From positions 1 to 63,417 of the forward strand of contig JAEUHW010000407.1 of assembly GCA_016793245.1 (NCBI GenBank): a DNA stretch of 63,417 bases, given 5' to 3'. How positions within the stretch are numbered: the first letter of the stretch is position 1; each line of letters opens with the position of its first letter. Of the stretch, positions 52,094-60,820 are shown in pieces. Both the position numbers and the translations under genes were made by a program. Source of the DNA: Planctomycetota bacterium (GTDB lineage: Bacteria; Planctomycetota; UBA1135; JADKAF01). The notes under the pieces are model-generated. The model did not search any database, was not told where the DNA came from, and was given only the letters and a program-made list of their open reading frames with translations.

Positions 52094-53481
52094 CGCCCCA
52101 GACGAAGGCGAGCCAGACGAAGACAAACCCTTCGAGCTGGGTCTGGTTCGAGGGGCGCCCCGAGCTGCGCCGCAAGATCCGCGCGTGGTTGCTCGAGCGC
52201 GAGCGCCGTTGGCGCGGTTTGCGGCGGATCGCGCTGCGAACCCTGCTGCTCGCCGTGATCGCCGTCCGCGAGTTTCGCCGCTCGCTCGTCTTCGAGCGCG
52301 CGGCCTCCCTCGCCTTCGTCTCGATCCTCTCGCTGATCCCGGCGGGGGTGCTCTTCGTGAGCTTCGCGGGCATGCTCGGCGGCGGCGATCGCGTGATCGC
52401 CTGGGCCGAGCAATCGCTGCTGCCGAAGGCGACGCCGGAGTTCCAGCAGCAAGTGCAGGGCTGGCTCCACGAGAACCTCTCGCGCGACGCCTTCCGCGCC
52501 GCGAGCTCGGGGCTCGTCAACGTGCTCAGCATCTTCGGGTTGCTCAGCGCCGCCGCCCTCCTGCTCACCGTCTCCGAGCGCGTCTTCAACCAGATCTGGC
52601 ACGCGCGCACGCAGCGCCCCTGGCTGCAGCGCCTGGTCGCGTTCTGGGTCATCGTGACGACCAGCCCGCTCGTCATCTCGGGCTCGCTCGCGCTGGAGCA
52701 AGTGCTGCTCGCGAGCGACGGCTGGCTCGGCCAGCTCTGCGCCGACTCGCCGTGGATGCAGGCGCTGATCGGCTTCGCGCTCCCGCTCGGCACGACCTTT
52801 CTCGGCTTGGCGATCCTCTTCGCGCTGCTGCCGAACACGCACGTGCGCTGGCGCTCCGCGGCCCTCGGCGCGTTCGTCGCGGCGCTCACCTGGCAGCTCA
52901 CGAAGAGCGCCTTCTATCTCTACATCGTGCAGTCGGAGAGCTTGACCAGCTTCTACGGTCAGCTCGCCTCCGTGCCGCTCTTCCTGATCTGGGTCTACCT
53001 GAGCTGGCTGATCCTGCTGGGCGGCGCGAACCTCGCGTTCTGCCACCAGAACCTCTTCGGCTTGATGCGCGAGGATCGCTACGGCGTGGAGCTGCCGGTC
53101 CACTCGCGCATGCGCCTCGGTCTGGCTTTGCTCGTGCGCCGGCGCGAGATCTTCTCCGGCCGCGCCGAGGAGCTCAGCTTCGACGAGGAAGCCGGTGAGC
53201 TCGCGGTGCCGATGGAGGAGCTGCTCGACGTCGCGCGGAGCCTGGTGCGCATCGGCGTGCTCGTCGAGGACCGCGAGCGCGCGGAGCGCTTCGTGCTCGC
53301 GCGCGCGCCCGAGCGGATCGAGCTCGCCGCGGTGCTCGGAGAGCTCTTGGACGAGCAGTTCCCGGGAGAACGCGCCGCACCCGCGAGCGCGACCGCAGCG
53401 GACCGCGTCCACGCCGAGGCGTGGCGCGGCTATCTCGAGGCGCTGCGCGAGCGCACGCTCGCGACGCTCGAACGGGGCTGA
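52090..53481 (+). CDS. YihY/BrkB family membrane protein with C-terminal winged-helix-like domain
   Basis: A 463-residue protein. It starts at a GTG that overlaps the TGA of the dehydratase gene by 4 nt. Residues ~45-320 hold the six-helix YihY/BrkB core (RAASLAFVSILSLIPAGVLF early, SFYGQLASVPLFLIWVYLSW late). The C-terminal ~140 residues, with MEELLDVARSLVRIGVLVED, resemble the winged-helix extension seen in part of the family. Function is unresolved; the old assignment as ribonuclease BN is wrong for this family. Coupling to an acyl-ACP dehydratase suggests an envelope-lipid context. Confidence 0.88.
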   Translation: MTPQTKASQTKTNPSSWVWFEGRPELRRKIRAWLLERERRWRGLRRIALRTLLLAVIAVREFRRSLVFERAASLAFVSILSLIPAGVLFVSFAGMLGGGDRVIAWAEQSLLPKATPEFQQQVQGWLHENLSRDAFRAASSGLVNVLSIFGLLSAAALLLTVSERVFNQIWHARTQRPWLQRLVAFWVIVTTSPLVISGSLALEQVLLASDGWLGQLCADSPWMQALIGFALPLGTTFLGLAILFALLPNTHVRWRSAALGAFVAALTWQLTKSAFYLYIVQSESLTSFYGQLASVPLFLIWVYLSWLILLGGANLAFCHQNLFGLMREDRYGVELPVHSRMRLGLALLVRRREIFSGRAEELSFDEEAGELAVPMEELLDVARSLVRIGVLVEDRERAERFVLARAPERIELAAVLGELLDEQFPGERAAPASATAADRVHAEAWRGYLEALRERTLATLERG

Positions 53482-53703
53482 GCTCAGCCCTTCTTCGCGC
53501 TCCCCGCCAAGAGCTTCGCCTCGCGCGAGCGCAGCTCCTCGATCTGCTTCCCAAGCTCCGCGCCTCGATCCGCAATTCGCCGAGGAGCAGGGAACCCGGG
53601 TTGCCGTTCTTTCGTCGCCAGAGCACTCTTCTCCCGGCGCGCCCTCTCCGCGCCTGCGCGGCCCCTGCCCTGCCGCATCTCGTCCGCCAACCCCGCCACT
53701 TCC

Positions 53704-55362
53704 ATGCAAGTTCACGCCATCTCCTCGCGCCGCCTGCGCGTCCCGCAGCTCACGGCGCTCGCCTTGGTCTCAGCCGCGCTCGGCGCGGCACCGGCGTTCT
53801 CGCAGCTCCGCCTGCTCCGCATCGAGGGCGCCGTCCCCGGCGGCAGCGCCTTCATCTCCGCCGGCGTCGGCGATGTCGATGGCGACGGCATCGCCGATCT
53901 CGCGATCGGCGCGGCTTCGGATCGCACGAACGGCGTCTACGCCGGTCGCTTGGAGATTCGCTCGGGTCGCGACGGCAGCATCCTGCGCACCTGGCTCGGC
54001 GCCCCCGGAGAGGGCCTCGGCGCATCGGTCGCCGGCCCCGGCGACGTCGATCGCGACGGTGTGCCGGACATCGCCGCCGGCTCGATCACCGCGAACTATC
54101 AGGGCCGCAACAAGGCCGGTACGGTCACCGTGTTCTCCGGTCGCACGGGGGCGGTCCTGCGCGTCTGGGGCGGAACCAACGCCGACGACTGGCTCGGCTC
54201 GACGCTCGACATCGTCGGCGACCTCGATCGCGACGGCGCCCTGGACCTCATCGCCGGCGCGCCGCAGAACGGGAACCCGGTCGGTAGCTACGAAGCCGGA
54301 TATGCGCTCCTGCTCTCCCCGCGCCAGAATCGCGTGCTCCGCACGCTGGTCGGATCGAACTCGGGCGATGAGTTCGGCAACGCGGCCGCGGGCTGCGGCG
54401 ACGTCGACATGGACGGCATCGACGACGTCATCGTCGGTTCCCCGCTGGAGACTTTCCGCGGCGATCGCGGTGGCTGCGTGCGCGTCTTCTCGGGTCGGAC
54501 GGGTGCCGTGCTGCACGTGTTCACGGGCCGGCGCGGCAGCGATCACTACGGCATCGGCGTCTCCGGCGCCGGCGACGTGAACGGCGACGGCTACGCCGAC
54601 CTCCTCACCGGCGGGATCGACATGATCTACGCCAATCGCTCGGGCGAAGCCCGCCTCTTCTCGGGGCGCGATGGCAGCTTGATCCGCGTCATCCCCGGCG
54701 TCGCGAACGGCAGCATGTTCGGCCGCTGGGTCGGGCCGGCCGGCGACTTCGATGGCGACGGTGCGGACGATGTCTGGGTCGGCGCGCCGATGGAGATGCC
54801 GAAGGGCTATGTGCGCATCTACTCCGGTCGCACCGGGGCGCTGCTCTCCGAGATCGCCGGCAACGGCGGCGGCTTCGGCGCCTACGGTCGGAACGTCGGC
54901 GACCTCGACGGCGACGGCTGGGAAGAGCTCGCGTTCGGCGCCCCGATGGAAGGCGGCGCGGGAGTGGTGTACGTCTTCTCGCTGCGCCCGACCTCGACCT
55001 TCGGTCTGGGTTGCTCGACGCGCCGCCAGAAGCCCGAGCTCGCGCTCTCCGTCGCCCGCATCGGCAGCGTCTGCAACGTCGACATCGATGCGCGCCGACC
55101 GCGCCAGCCGGTGATGCTGCTGCTGAGTCCGATCCCGGACCGGCCGCTCCCGATCGACAACGGCTGCGCGCTCTACGTCGATCCGGCGCAGAGCTTCGTC
55201 GTCGCGAACACGCTGACCGCGCAGCGCGGCGAAGTTCGGATTCCGATCGCCGTCCCGCTCGACGCTCGACTCGTGGGTGTCGAGCTCGCGCTGCAGGCCC
55301 TGATCCAGGACAACGCGCGCCTCGAGCTCAGCAACGGGGGCCTGCTCGAGGTCCAGCGCTGA
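53704..55362 (+). CDS. Secreted FG-GAP repeat (beta-propeller) protein
   Basis: A 552-residue exported protein (signal RVPQLTALALVSAALGAAPA then FS) with seven FG-GAP repeats between ~35 and 430, carrying calcium loops such as DVDGDGIADLAIGAA, DVNGDGYADLLTGG and DFDGDGADDVWVGAP. It has the same length and order as the protein at 11550-13208 but is not a recent copy. The last ~115 residues, from TFGLGCSTRRQ on, form the beta module shared with other secreted proteins, ending with ELALQALIQDNARLELSNGG. A predicted calcium-stabilised propeller at the cell surface or outside. Confidence 0.86.
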   Translation: MQVHAISSRRLRVPQLTALALVSAALGAAPAFSQLRLLRIEGAVPGGSAFISAGVGDVDGDGIADLAIGAASDRTNGVYAGRLEIRSGRDGSILRTWLGAPGEGLGASVAGPGDVDRDGVPDIAAGSITANYQGRNKAGTVTVFSGRTGAVLRVWGGTNADDWLGSTLDIVGDLDRDGALDLIAGAPQNGNPVGSYEAGYALLLSPRQNRVLRTLVGSNSGDEFGNAAAGCGDVDMDGIDDVIVGSPLETFRGDRGGCVRVFSGRTGAVLHVFTGRRGSDHYGIGVSGAGDVNGDGYADLLTGGIDMIYANRSGEARLFSGRDGSLIRVIPGVANGSMFGRWVGPAGDFDGDGADDVWVGAPMEMPKGYVRIYSGRTGALLSEIAGNGGGFGAYGRNVGDLDGDGWEELAFGAPMEGGAGVVYVFSLRPTSTFGLGCSTRRQKPELALSVARIGSVCNVDIDARRPRQPVMLLLSPIPDRPLPIDNGCALYVDPAQSFVVANTLTAQRGEVRIPIAVPLDARLVGVELALQALIQDNARLELSNGGLLEVQR

Positions 55363-55449
55363 GCGCCGGAGTCGGCCGCGCCGCGACCGCCTCTCGGCGG
55401 ACTCCCGGCGCGGCGCTCCATCTTGGGCAGACTCGCTCGCCCTGAGAAC

Positions 55450-55531
55450 CAGGGCACGTCGGCGTGCGAACGAGGCTCACGTCTCGCACGCGTCAGCGTG
55501 CGAACCAGCAGCACGTCTCGCACGCGTCAGC
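55450..55531. repeat. Short direct and inverted repeats between convergent genes
   Basis: CACGTCTCGCACGCGTCAGC occurs at 55478-55497 and again at 55512-55531, 34 nt apart, with a partial third copy near 55454. Within it GCACGC GTCA GCGTGC (55486-55501) forms a 6-bp hairpin. The block lies between the convergent FG-GAP and lipoprotein genes and may serve as a terminator. Confidence 0.6.
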
Positions 55532-55548
55532 CCGCGAGCCAACGCCGC

Positions 55549-56313
55549 TCAGCGCGCGTCCTGCTCGAGATTCTTCGGCAGCGGCTGATCCGCGAGTCCC
55601 GGCGTGATCACGGCGAGCTCGACCACGCGATAGCTCTCCGTCGTGCGGAGCCGGAAGAGCCGCGTGCGCACGGTCGCCCTTCGCTGCAGCGGATGGCCCG
55701 TGCGCTCGTCGATCCAGAGGCGCATGTCCGCCTCGTACAGGTCGCCGATCTGCGCTCGATACGCCAACACGCGCGCCGGCACTCCGCCGATCCGCTCGCG
55801 CCCGTCGAAGCGCAGGTCCACGACCTCGATCTCCTGATCGCCGCCTTCCAAGGCCAGCAACGGCAATCCGCGCGCGACGCGCCAGAGATCGTGCGCGAGC
55901 CCGATGCGCGTGAAGCCTCGGACCCAGCGCTCGATCGAGTTCCCCGCGAGCTTCTGCTCGAACGGCTTCGGACCGCCCTTCGCTTGAATGGCCTCACCGC
56001 GCGCTTCGATCTCGAGATGGATCGGCTGCGCACCGAAGGAGCCGCGTCCGTCGAGGCGCACCTCCAGCGGCTTGTCGATCGCGCGGAAGCGCCCTTCCCA
56101 CACCGCACGGGCGCTGCCTTCCTCGTCGCTCGCGATCAGCGAGTGATCGATCTGCATCACGTCGGCCGCGAGCATCGCGCTCTCGAAGCGCGCGAAGTAG
56201 GCCTCCGCCGTCTCGCCGCGGACCTCGGGGTCGGAGGAGCAAGCGGCGAGCGGCAGCGCTCCGCAGACGAGGAGGAGGGAACGAAACGCGCGCGCGGAAC
56301 GAGACGGCATCAT
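55549..56313 (-). CDS. Predicted lipoprotein of unknown family
   Basis: A 254-residue lipoprotein: the signal ends with the lipobox LAAC in SLLLVCGALPLAACSSD, Cys at ~24. The mature part is soluble and mostly beta (EVRLDGRGSFGAQPIHLEIE, VDLRFDGRERIGGVPARVLA, ADMRLWIDERTGHPLQRRAT), reminiscent of LolA-like or DUF1571-type outer-membrane lipid carriers, but I cannot assign it. Two adjacent ATG codons can serve as start. It is the last gene of a four-gene minus-strand run with gaps of 53, 24 and 28 nt. Confidence 0.68.
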   Translation of the reverse strand: MMPSRSARAFRSLLLVCGALPLAACSSDPEVRGETAEAYFARFESAMLAADVMQIDHSLIASDEEGSARAVWEGRFRAIDKPLEVRLDGRGSFGAQPIHLEIEARGEAIQAKGGPKPFEQKLAGNSIERWVRGFTRIGLAHDLWRVARGLPLLALEGGDQEIEVVDLRFDGRERIGGVPARVLAYRAQIGDLYEADMRLWIDERTGHPLQRRATVRTRLFRLRTTESYRVVELAVITPGLADQPLPKNLEQDAR

Positions 56314-56341
56314 CGGGCTCGCTTTGCCGGTGGCATGGGCA

Positions 56342-56590
56342 CTAGAACCCAGGGGGGTGCGGGCGGAGGATAGCACGGCCCGCGTCGCGCTGGGCCTCGC
56401 GGGGGTACGGGCAGTGGCGGCAGCCGAGACCGCAACAGCGTCCGCGCTGGCGCAGCGCGCTCGCGCACTGCACGAGGTAGCCCGTCGCCGGATCGACGTA
56501 GGTCCCGCGCCCGGCGCGCTCGGCCTCGGCATGCGCGCGGGCCGCGGCCTCCTCGATCGCGGGGTCGCCCTCCCCGAAGCTGCGGCTCAT
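56342..56590 (-). CDS. DUF5522 small cysteine-rich protein
   Basis: An 82-residue protein whose centre reads GTYVDPATGYLVQCASALRQ followed by RGRCCGLGCRHCPYP. The CC-x2-GCRHCPY pattern is the hallmark of the DUF5522 family, small proteins of unknown function with clustered cysteines that could bind a metal. It lies 24 nt after the saccharopine-dehydrogenase-like gene in the same run. Confidence 0.8.
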   Translation of the reverse strand: MSRSFGEGDPAIEEAAARAHAEAERAGRGTYVDPATGYLVQCASALRQRGRCCGLGCRHCPYPREAQRDAGRAILRPHPPGF

Positions 56591-56614
56591 CGCGCGCGGT
56601 TCCTGCTCGATCGA

Positions 56615-57712
56615 CTACGCGTAGGTCTTCCCGAAGCGGTTCTTCACGAACGCCTCGAAGGGCACCTCTTCCTGGCGCACGAACCCGCGCTGCTTGATCA
56701 CCCCCTGCGCGTGGAGATCGAGCACGCCGCAGATGCCGGAGGCGGTCGTGAGCTGGATCGCGCCCCACTTGTCCGCGCTCTCTTCGTCGCCGTAGACCTT
56801 CTTCACGTACGAGGTCTGCGTGTAGCGGCCCTGGATGTGGCCGGTGACGGTGACGAAGAGCAGCACCACGTCTTGGTAGGTGTGCGGCAGCGAGCGCTCG
56901 AGCACGCGCTTCAGCTCGTTCGGCTCGTCGCGGAACTTCAGGTCCTGCAGCAGGAGCTCCATCAAGTCGCGATGGCCGGGGTAGCGGATCGACTTGTAGT
57001 TCAGGTTCCGCACCTTGCCGCGCCAGGAGTCGGCCAACGTGCCGAGGCCGCCCGAGGTGTTGAACGCCTCGTACTCCAGGCCGTCGACGTTCAGGCGCTC
57101 GGAGTCCTGCAGCGCGGGCACCGTCACGAGCTGCCCGTCGACGATCGCCTCGCAAGGCTGGATGTACTCGTTGATCAGGCCCTCGGTGGACCAGGTCAGG
57201 TTGTACTTAAGCCAGTTGTGCGGATAGACCGGCAAGGCGCCGACGCGCATCTTCACCGTGTCGAGCTTCTCGAACGGCGCCGCGACGTGGTTCGCGACGA
57301 TCGTGATGAAGCCGGGGGCCAACCCGCACTGCGGGATGAACGCGCGATCCGCGCCCTCGGAGAGATCCTTCACCAGCTTCGTCGTCGCGACGTCCTCGGT
57401 GGGATCGAGGTAGTTGACGCCCTGCGCGAGCGCCGCGCGCGCGATGCCCTTCGTGAGATGGAACGGCGCGCAGGAGACGACGTAGTCCTTGCCCGCGAGC
57501 AGCTTCGCGAGCGTGGCCTCGTCGCCGAGATCCGCGGCCGCCGCGACGATCCCGGGCACCGGGCTGCCGTCCTGACGCTTCGTCGCGAACGCGGCGAGCT
57601 CCTTCGTGCGGTCCACGACCGTGACGAGGTAGTCGCCGCTCTCGGCGAGCCAGCGGGAGACGAGGCGACCGACTTTGCCGGCGCCGAGGACGACCACGTT
57701 GCGCTGTTTCAT
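56615..57712 (-). CDS. Saccharopine dehydrogenase-like NAD(P)-dependent oxidoreductase
   Basis: A 365-residue enzyme with an N-terminal Rossmann fold (MKQRNVVVLGAGKVGRLVSR) and the C-terminal domain of the saccharopine dehydrogenase/LYS9-like family (PCGLAPGFITIVANHV-type segment, read here as QCGLAPGFITIVANHV; YPGHRDLMELLLQDL). Homologues in bacteria act in lysine degradation or in carboxynorspermidine and related amine chemistry. No lysine pathway genes are adjacent. The start was placed at the ATG before the Rossmann motif; the longer frame overlaps endonuclease V. Confidence 0.87.
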   Translation of the reverse strand: MKQRNVVVLGAGKVGRLVSRWLAESGDYLVTVVDRTKELAAFATKRQDGSPVPGIVAAAADLGDEATLAKLLAGKDYVVSCAPFHLTKGIARAALAQGVNYLDPTEDVATTKLVKDLSEGADRAFIPQCGLAPGFITIVANHVAAPFEKLDTVKMRVGALPVYPHNWLKYNLTWSTEGLINEYIQPCEAIVDGQLVTVPALQDSERLNVDGLEYEAFNTSGGLGTLADSWRGKVRNLNYKSIRYPGHRDLMELLLQDLKFRDEPNELKRVLERSLPHTYQDVVLLFVTVTGHIQGRYTQTSYVKKVYGDEESADKWGAIQLTTASGICGVLDLHAQGVIKQRGFVRQEEVPFEAFVKNRFGKTYA

Positions 57713-57765
57713 GACGGGTGCAGGAGTCGAGCGAGGGGCTCGGGCGGAATGGAGGGCCGAAGATG

Positions 57766-58497
57766 CTAGCCCTCCCCCGCGATGCTGGCCAGACCGCCGG
57801 AGAGCGTACCGTCCGCGTCGAGGGCGCGGCCCTTCGCCGCGCGGCCCAGGCGATCGGCGTGCCAGGTCGGCTCGGGGAGGCGATGACCGCGCAGCGCGGC
57901 GAGCACCAGGGCGAGCGCGCCGTCCTGCGAGAGGCGGTTCCCCGGGGAGATGAAGAGCTCTCTCGCGCGCGCTCGGGTGCGGAGGGCCGTGCCGATGCGC
58001 CGCCCCTCCGCGTCGAGCAGCGGCGTCCACTCACCCGGCTCGGGCCCGGGCTCGGTGGCGCTCCCGCAGAGGCGCGACTTCGCGACGCCCACGCACGGTA
58101 CGGGCAGGCAGAGCCCCACGTGCGCCGCGAGCCCGAGACCGCGGGGATGTGCGACGCCCGCGCCGTCGATCAGCACCGCATCGACCGGCGTCTCGAGCCG
58201 CGCGAGCGCCGCCAGCACCGCGGGCCCTTCGCGGAACGCGAGCAAGCCCGGCACGTAGGGGAAGCGGAGTGCGAGCCGCGCGCAGCGCAGCTCGCGCACC
58301 GCGCCGCTCGCGACCTCCCACGCGACGGCCGCGGCGAGCGCGTGCCCCGTGCTCTCGATGGCGACGTCGACCCCGGCGAGCATGCGCGGCGCGCGCACAC
58401 GCCCGCGCGGCACGATCGCTTCGCGCCAGCGATTTTGCAGCGCGCGCGCCTCCGCGCTCGTCGTCGCCGCGAAGCGTCCGCCGTCTTCGATCTCCAT
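57766..58497 (-). CDS. nfi: Endonuclease V
   Basis: A 243-residue DNA repair nuclease that nicks near deaminated adenine (inosine) in DNA. Conserved parts are MLAGVDVAIESTG (first catalytic Asp), ALRFPYVPGLLAFREGP, and the hallmark DGAGVAHPRGLGLAAHVGL with the second Asp and the substrate-binding loop, then CVGVAKSRLCG. The ATG at 58497 was chosen over one 36 nt upstream because it lies nearer the usual family N-terminus. It is the first gene of the four-gene minus-strand run and is divergent from the secreted peptidase-like gene. Confidence 0.92.
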   Translation of the reverse strand: MEIEDGGRFAATTSAEARALQNRWREAIVPRGRVRAPRMLAGVDVAIESTGHALAAAVAWEVASGAVRELRCARLALRFPYVPGLLAFREGPAVLAALARLETPVDAVLIDGAGVAHPRGLGLAAHVGLCLPVPCVGVAKSRLCGSATEPGPEPGEWTPLLDAEGRRIGTALRTRARARELFISPGNRLSQDGALALVLAALRGHRLPEPTWHADRLGRAAKGRALDADGTLSGGLASIAGEG

Positions 58498-58591
58498 GCC
58501 GCGATGCTGAGCCCGGCCGCGTAGTCTCGGCAAGAGCGCGCGGCTACATTGCCTGACGCCCCTCCCTTCCCGTCCTTCGCCGAGCCACGCG

Positions 58592-59776
58592 ATGCTTCGT
58601 CGTTCGATCCGCTCCGCCCTGCTCCTGCCGGCGCTCTGCGCGGCGGTCGGTCTCGTCCCCGCCGCCGACGCCGAGGCCCAGGGCCGCGGCGCCGCGATGT
58701 ACGAAGACCCCTACACGCTCGGCGACGCGAAGGCGCTGGAGCAGGCGGGCTACGTGAAGATCGGCTCCGCCGAGCTCGCGCCCGGGATCAGCTCGAGCCA
58801 GATCGAGCACGCGCTGGCGCTCGAGCAGCGCATCTGCTGGATCGAGACGGCGCACTTCAAGCTCGGCATCGAGCTGCCCGCGACGAAGGCCGCGCTGCAG
58901 GAGAAGAAGGGCCTCGAGGAAGAGCTGGAGCGCCTGAAGAAGCGCTTGCCGCGCGTGCGAACGAGCGGCGTGGTGGACGGCTGGACGCGCGCGCACCTCT
59001 GCGCGATGCGCGCGGAGGAGCACTACGCCGACTTCGTGAAGCGCTTCGCGATCGACGAGCAGGCGCTGAAGCCGGACGCGCGCTACCTCGGCATGAAGAG
59101 CAAGTACGCGATCCTGCTCTTCACCAAGGAGAGCTCGCTCGGCACCTTCGCGCAGACGTTCTTGAAGCGCGACGTGAAGGCCGCGTTGCAGCACTACCTG
59201 GACAGCGGCTGCATGCTCTACGTCGATGCACTCGAGGTCCACAAGCCGGAGCATCGCTTGGACCTCGGCGTCCGCGCGCGCCTCGCCTACAACGTCGCGT
59301 CGAACCTGGTCGACGGCTACGGCGGCTTCTTCACCCACACGCCGCCCTGGTGGCGCGAGGGCTTCGCGCAGGTCGTCGCGCGCGGCGTGAACGGGCAATA
59401 CGCGCCGATGTTCGACCCGCGCATGTACGAGAACGACCAGAAGCAGGCGTGGGAGTGGGCGCCGCGCGTTTCGGGACGCGCAAAGCACAACATCGCGAAG
59501 AGCGCCGCCGCGCTCTTCGCGGTGCAGAAGTCGCAGGACCTCGACTTCGCCTCGACCATGGATTCCTGGTCGCGGGTCGAGTTCCTCTTGGCCCAACCGG
59601 GAGACGGGGCGCGGAAGTTCCTGGACGCCTTGCAGCAGATCGACGCGCTGCGGCTGGAGGAAGGCGAGCGCGTGGCGAAACAGGCCGCGGCGCTGGAGGC
59701 CTCGTTCGGCTTCGATCCCGCCGGCTTCGACCAGAAATGGCGGAGCTGGGTGCTCGAGACCTATCCGAAACGCTGA
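58592..59776 (+). CDS. Secreted DUF1570-like protein lacking the peptidase zinc motif
   Basis: A 394-residue exported protein (signal SALLLPALCAAVGLVPAADA, cleaved near 30). Its second half resembles the DUF1570 gluzincin-like families of Planctomycetota, in which a HExxH helix is followed by PPWWxxEGLA. Here the corresponding stretch is ARLAYNVASNLVDGYGGFF then TPPWWREGFAQVVARG: both zinc His residues are missing while the downstream PPWWREG element is kept. It is therefore probably a non-catalytic relative. A helical region with KKGLEEELERLKKRL (~115) precedes it. Confidence 0.65.
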   Translation: MLRRSIRSALLLPALCAAVGLVPAADAEAQGRGAAMYEDPYTLGDAKALEQAGYVKIGSAELAPGISSSQIEHALALEQRICWIETAHFKLGIELPATKAALQEKKGLEEELERLKKRLPRVRTSGVVDGWTRAHLCAMRAEEHYADFVKRFAIDEQALKPDARYLGMKSKYAILLFTKESSLGTFAQTFLKRDVKAALQHYLDSGCMLYVDALEVHKPEHRLDLGVRARLAYNVASNLVDGYGGFFTHTPPWWREGFAQVVARGVNGQYAPMFDPRMYENDQKQAWEWAPRVSGRAKHNIAKSAAALFAVQKSQDLDFASTMDSWSRVEFLLAQPGDGARKFLDALQQIDALRLEEGERVAKQAAALEASFGFDPAGFDQKWRSWVLETYPKR

Positions 59777-59872
59777 ACGGACGAGTGACCTCGGCGATCG
59801 GGCGCGCTAGTCTCCGAATTCACGGCCACCGTCGTCCCGCTCTCCGACCCCCGCGGTCGGAGGAGGTCTCCG

Positions 59873-60820
59873 ATGAATCTCTCGCAGCTCTGGCTCGCTC
59901 TGGGTTGCGCCGCCGCCCTCGGCTTCGGCGCGCGCCAAGCAGCCCCGCAGTGATGTCCGTCTTCGGGCCCGAGTTCCGGGCTCACCGGTCTGGTCTCCGA
60001 CGCCACGGGTCCCGCCGCCCCGAGCGCACCTTCCGCAGGCACCGGCGGCGCCGGCGCTAGCGGCGGCACGGCTGGCCCCACCTCGACGCCCGGCTTCGGG
60101 CGGCGCGGAGGGATCGGCCTCGATCTGCGGCGCCACGAGGAGAGCAAGCGCCTCCTGGAGGTCCACTGGACGCACCCCGCGGTCCTCGACCTGAAAGCGC
60201 AGGAAGGTCCGACGAGCAGCGAGACGCGCATGGTCGCGCTCGATCGCGAAGCGGCCCTCGCGAAGCTCACCGAGAAGGACCAGCGCCCGCTGGTGATCCT
60301 CCGCGAGTGCGAGCACTGCAAGGGCACGGAGCACGCGCTCCTCTCGCGCACGCTCGACAACGAGCGCATTCAGCTCTTGCTGCGCTTCTTCCACTGCGTG
60401 AAGTTCCGGCCCAACGTCATGGAGCCGAACCACACCTTCCGCCGCCTCTTCGAAGAGAAGGCTCCCGCGCACTTGATGCTGCTCTCGGCCGACGGGAAGC
60501 AGGCCTTCCACTTCGACGGCAAGCAGGAGCAGCGCGACCTCGTGAAGGCGATGCAGAACCTGCTCGCGGCCGAGTACGAGCGCTCGGCCGACGAGGCGAT
60601 CACCGAGACGTTGAAGCTGATGACGCGCTACGACGTCCTCGACCTCGACAAGAAGGCGCTCCGCGAGGAGCTCGAAGCCGAGATCGAGAAGGACGGCCCG
60701 CGCTCCAACCGCGCGCGAACGCTGGCGGCGAAGCTCGAGAAGGTCGAGCAGAAGCTCGCGGCGCTGCGAAAGCAGGAGGCCGAGATCCTCGATCTGGGGT
60801 TGAAGCGCGAGAAGCTGTGA
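59873..60820 (+). pseudogene. Secreted thioredoxin-fold gene interrupted by an in-frame TGA
   Basis: AGGAGG lies just before the ATG at 59873, and the first 26 codons encode a signal peptide (NLSQLWLALGCAAALGFGAR) ending AAPQ. The next codon, 59951-59953, is TGA. The same frame then continues without a break to 60820: a Gly/Ser/Pro/Ala linker, then a thioredoxin-like domain with CEHCKGTEHALLSRT (~145-160) and ending in a coil rich in Lys/Glu. A start at the internal ATG 60230 would give 196 residues without export signal or linker. Either a nonsense mutation, a read error, or readthrough/Sec insertion is involved; an 11-nt spacer and a 7-bp hairpin follow the TGA. Confidence 0.65.
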
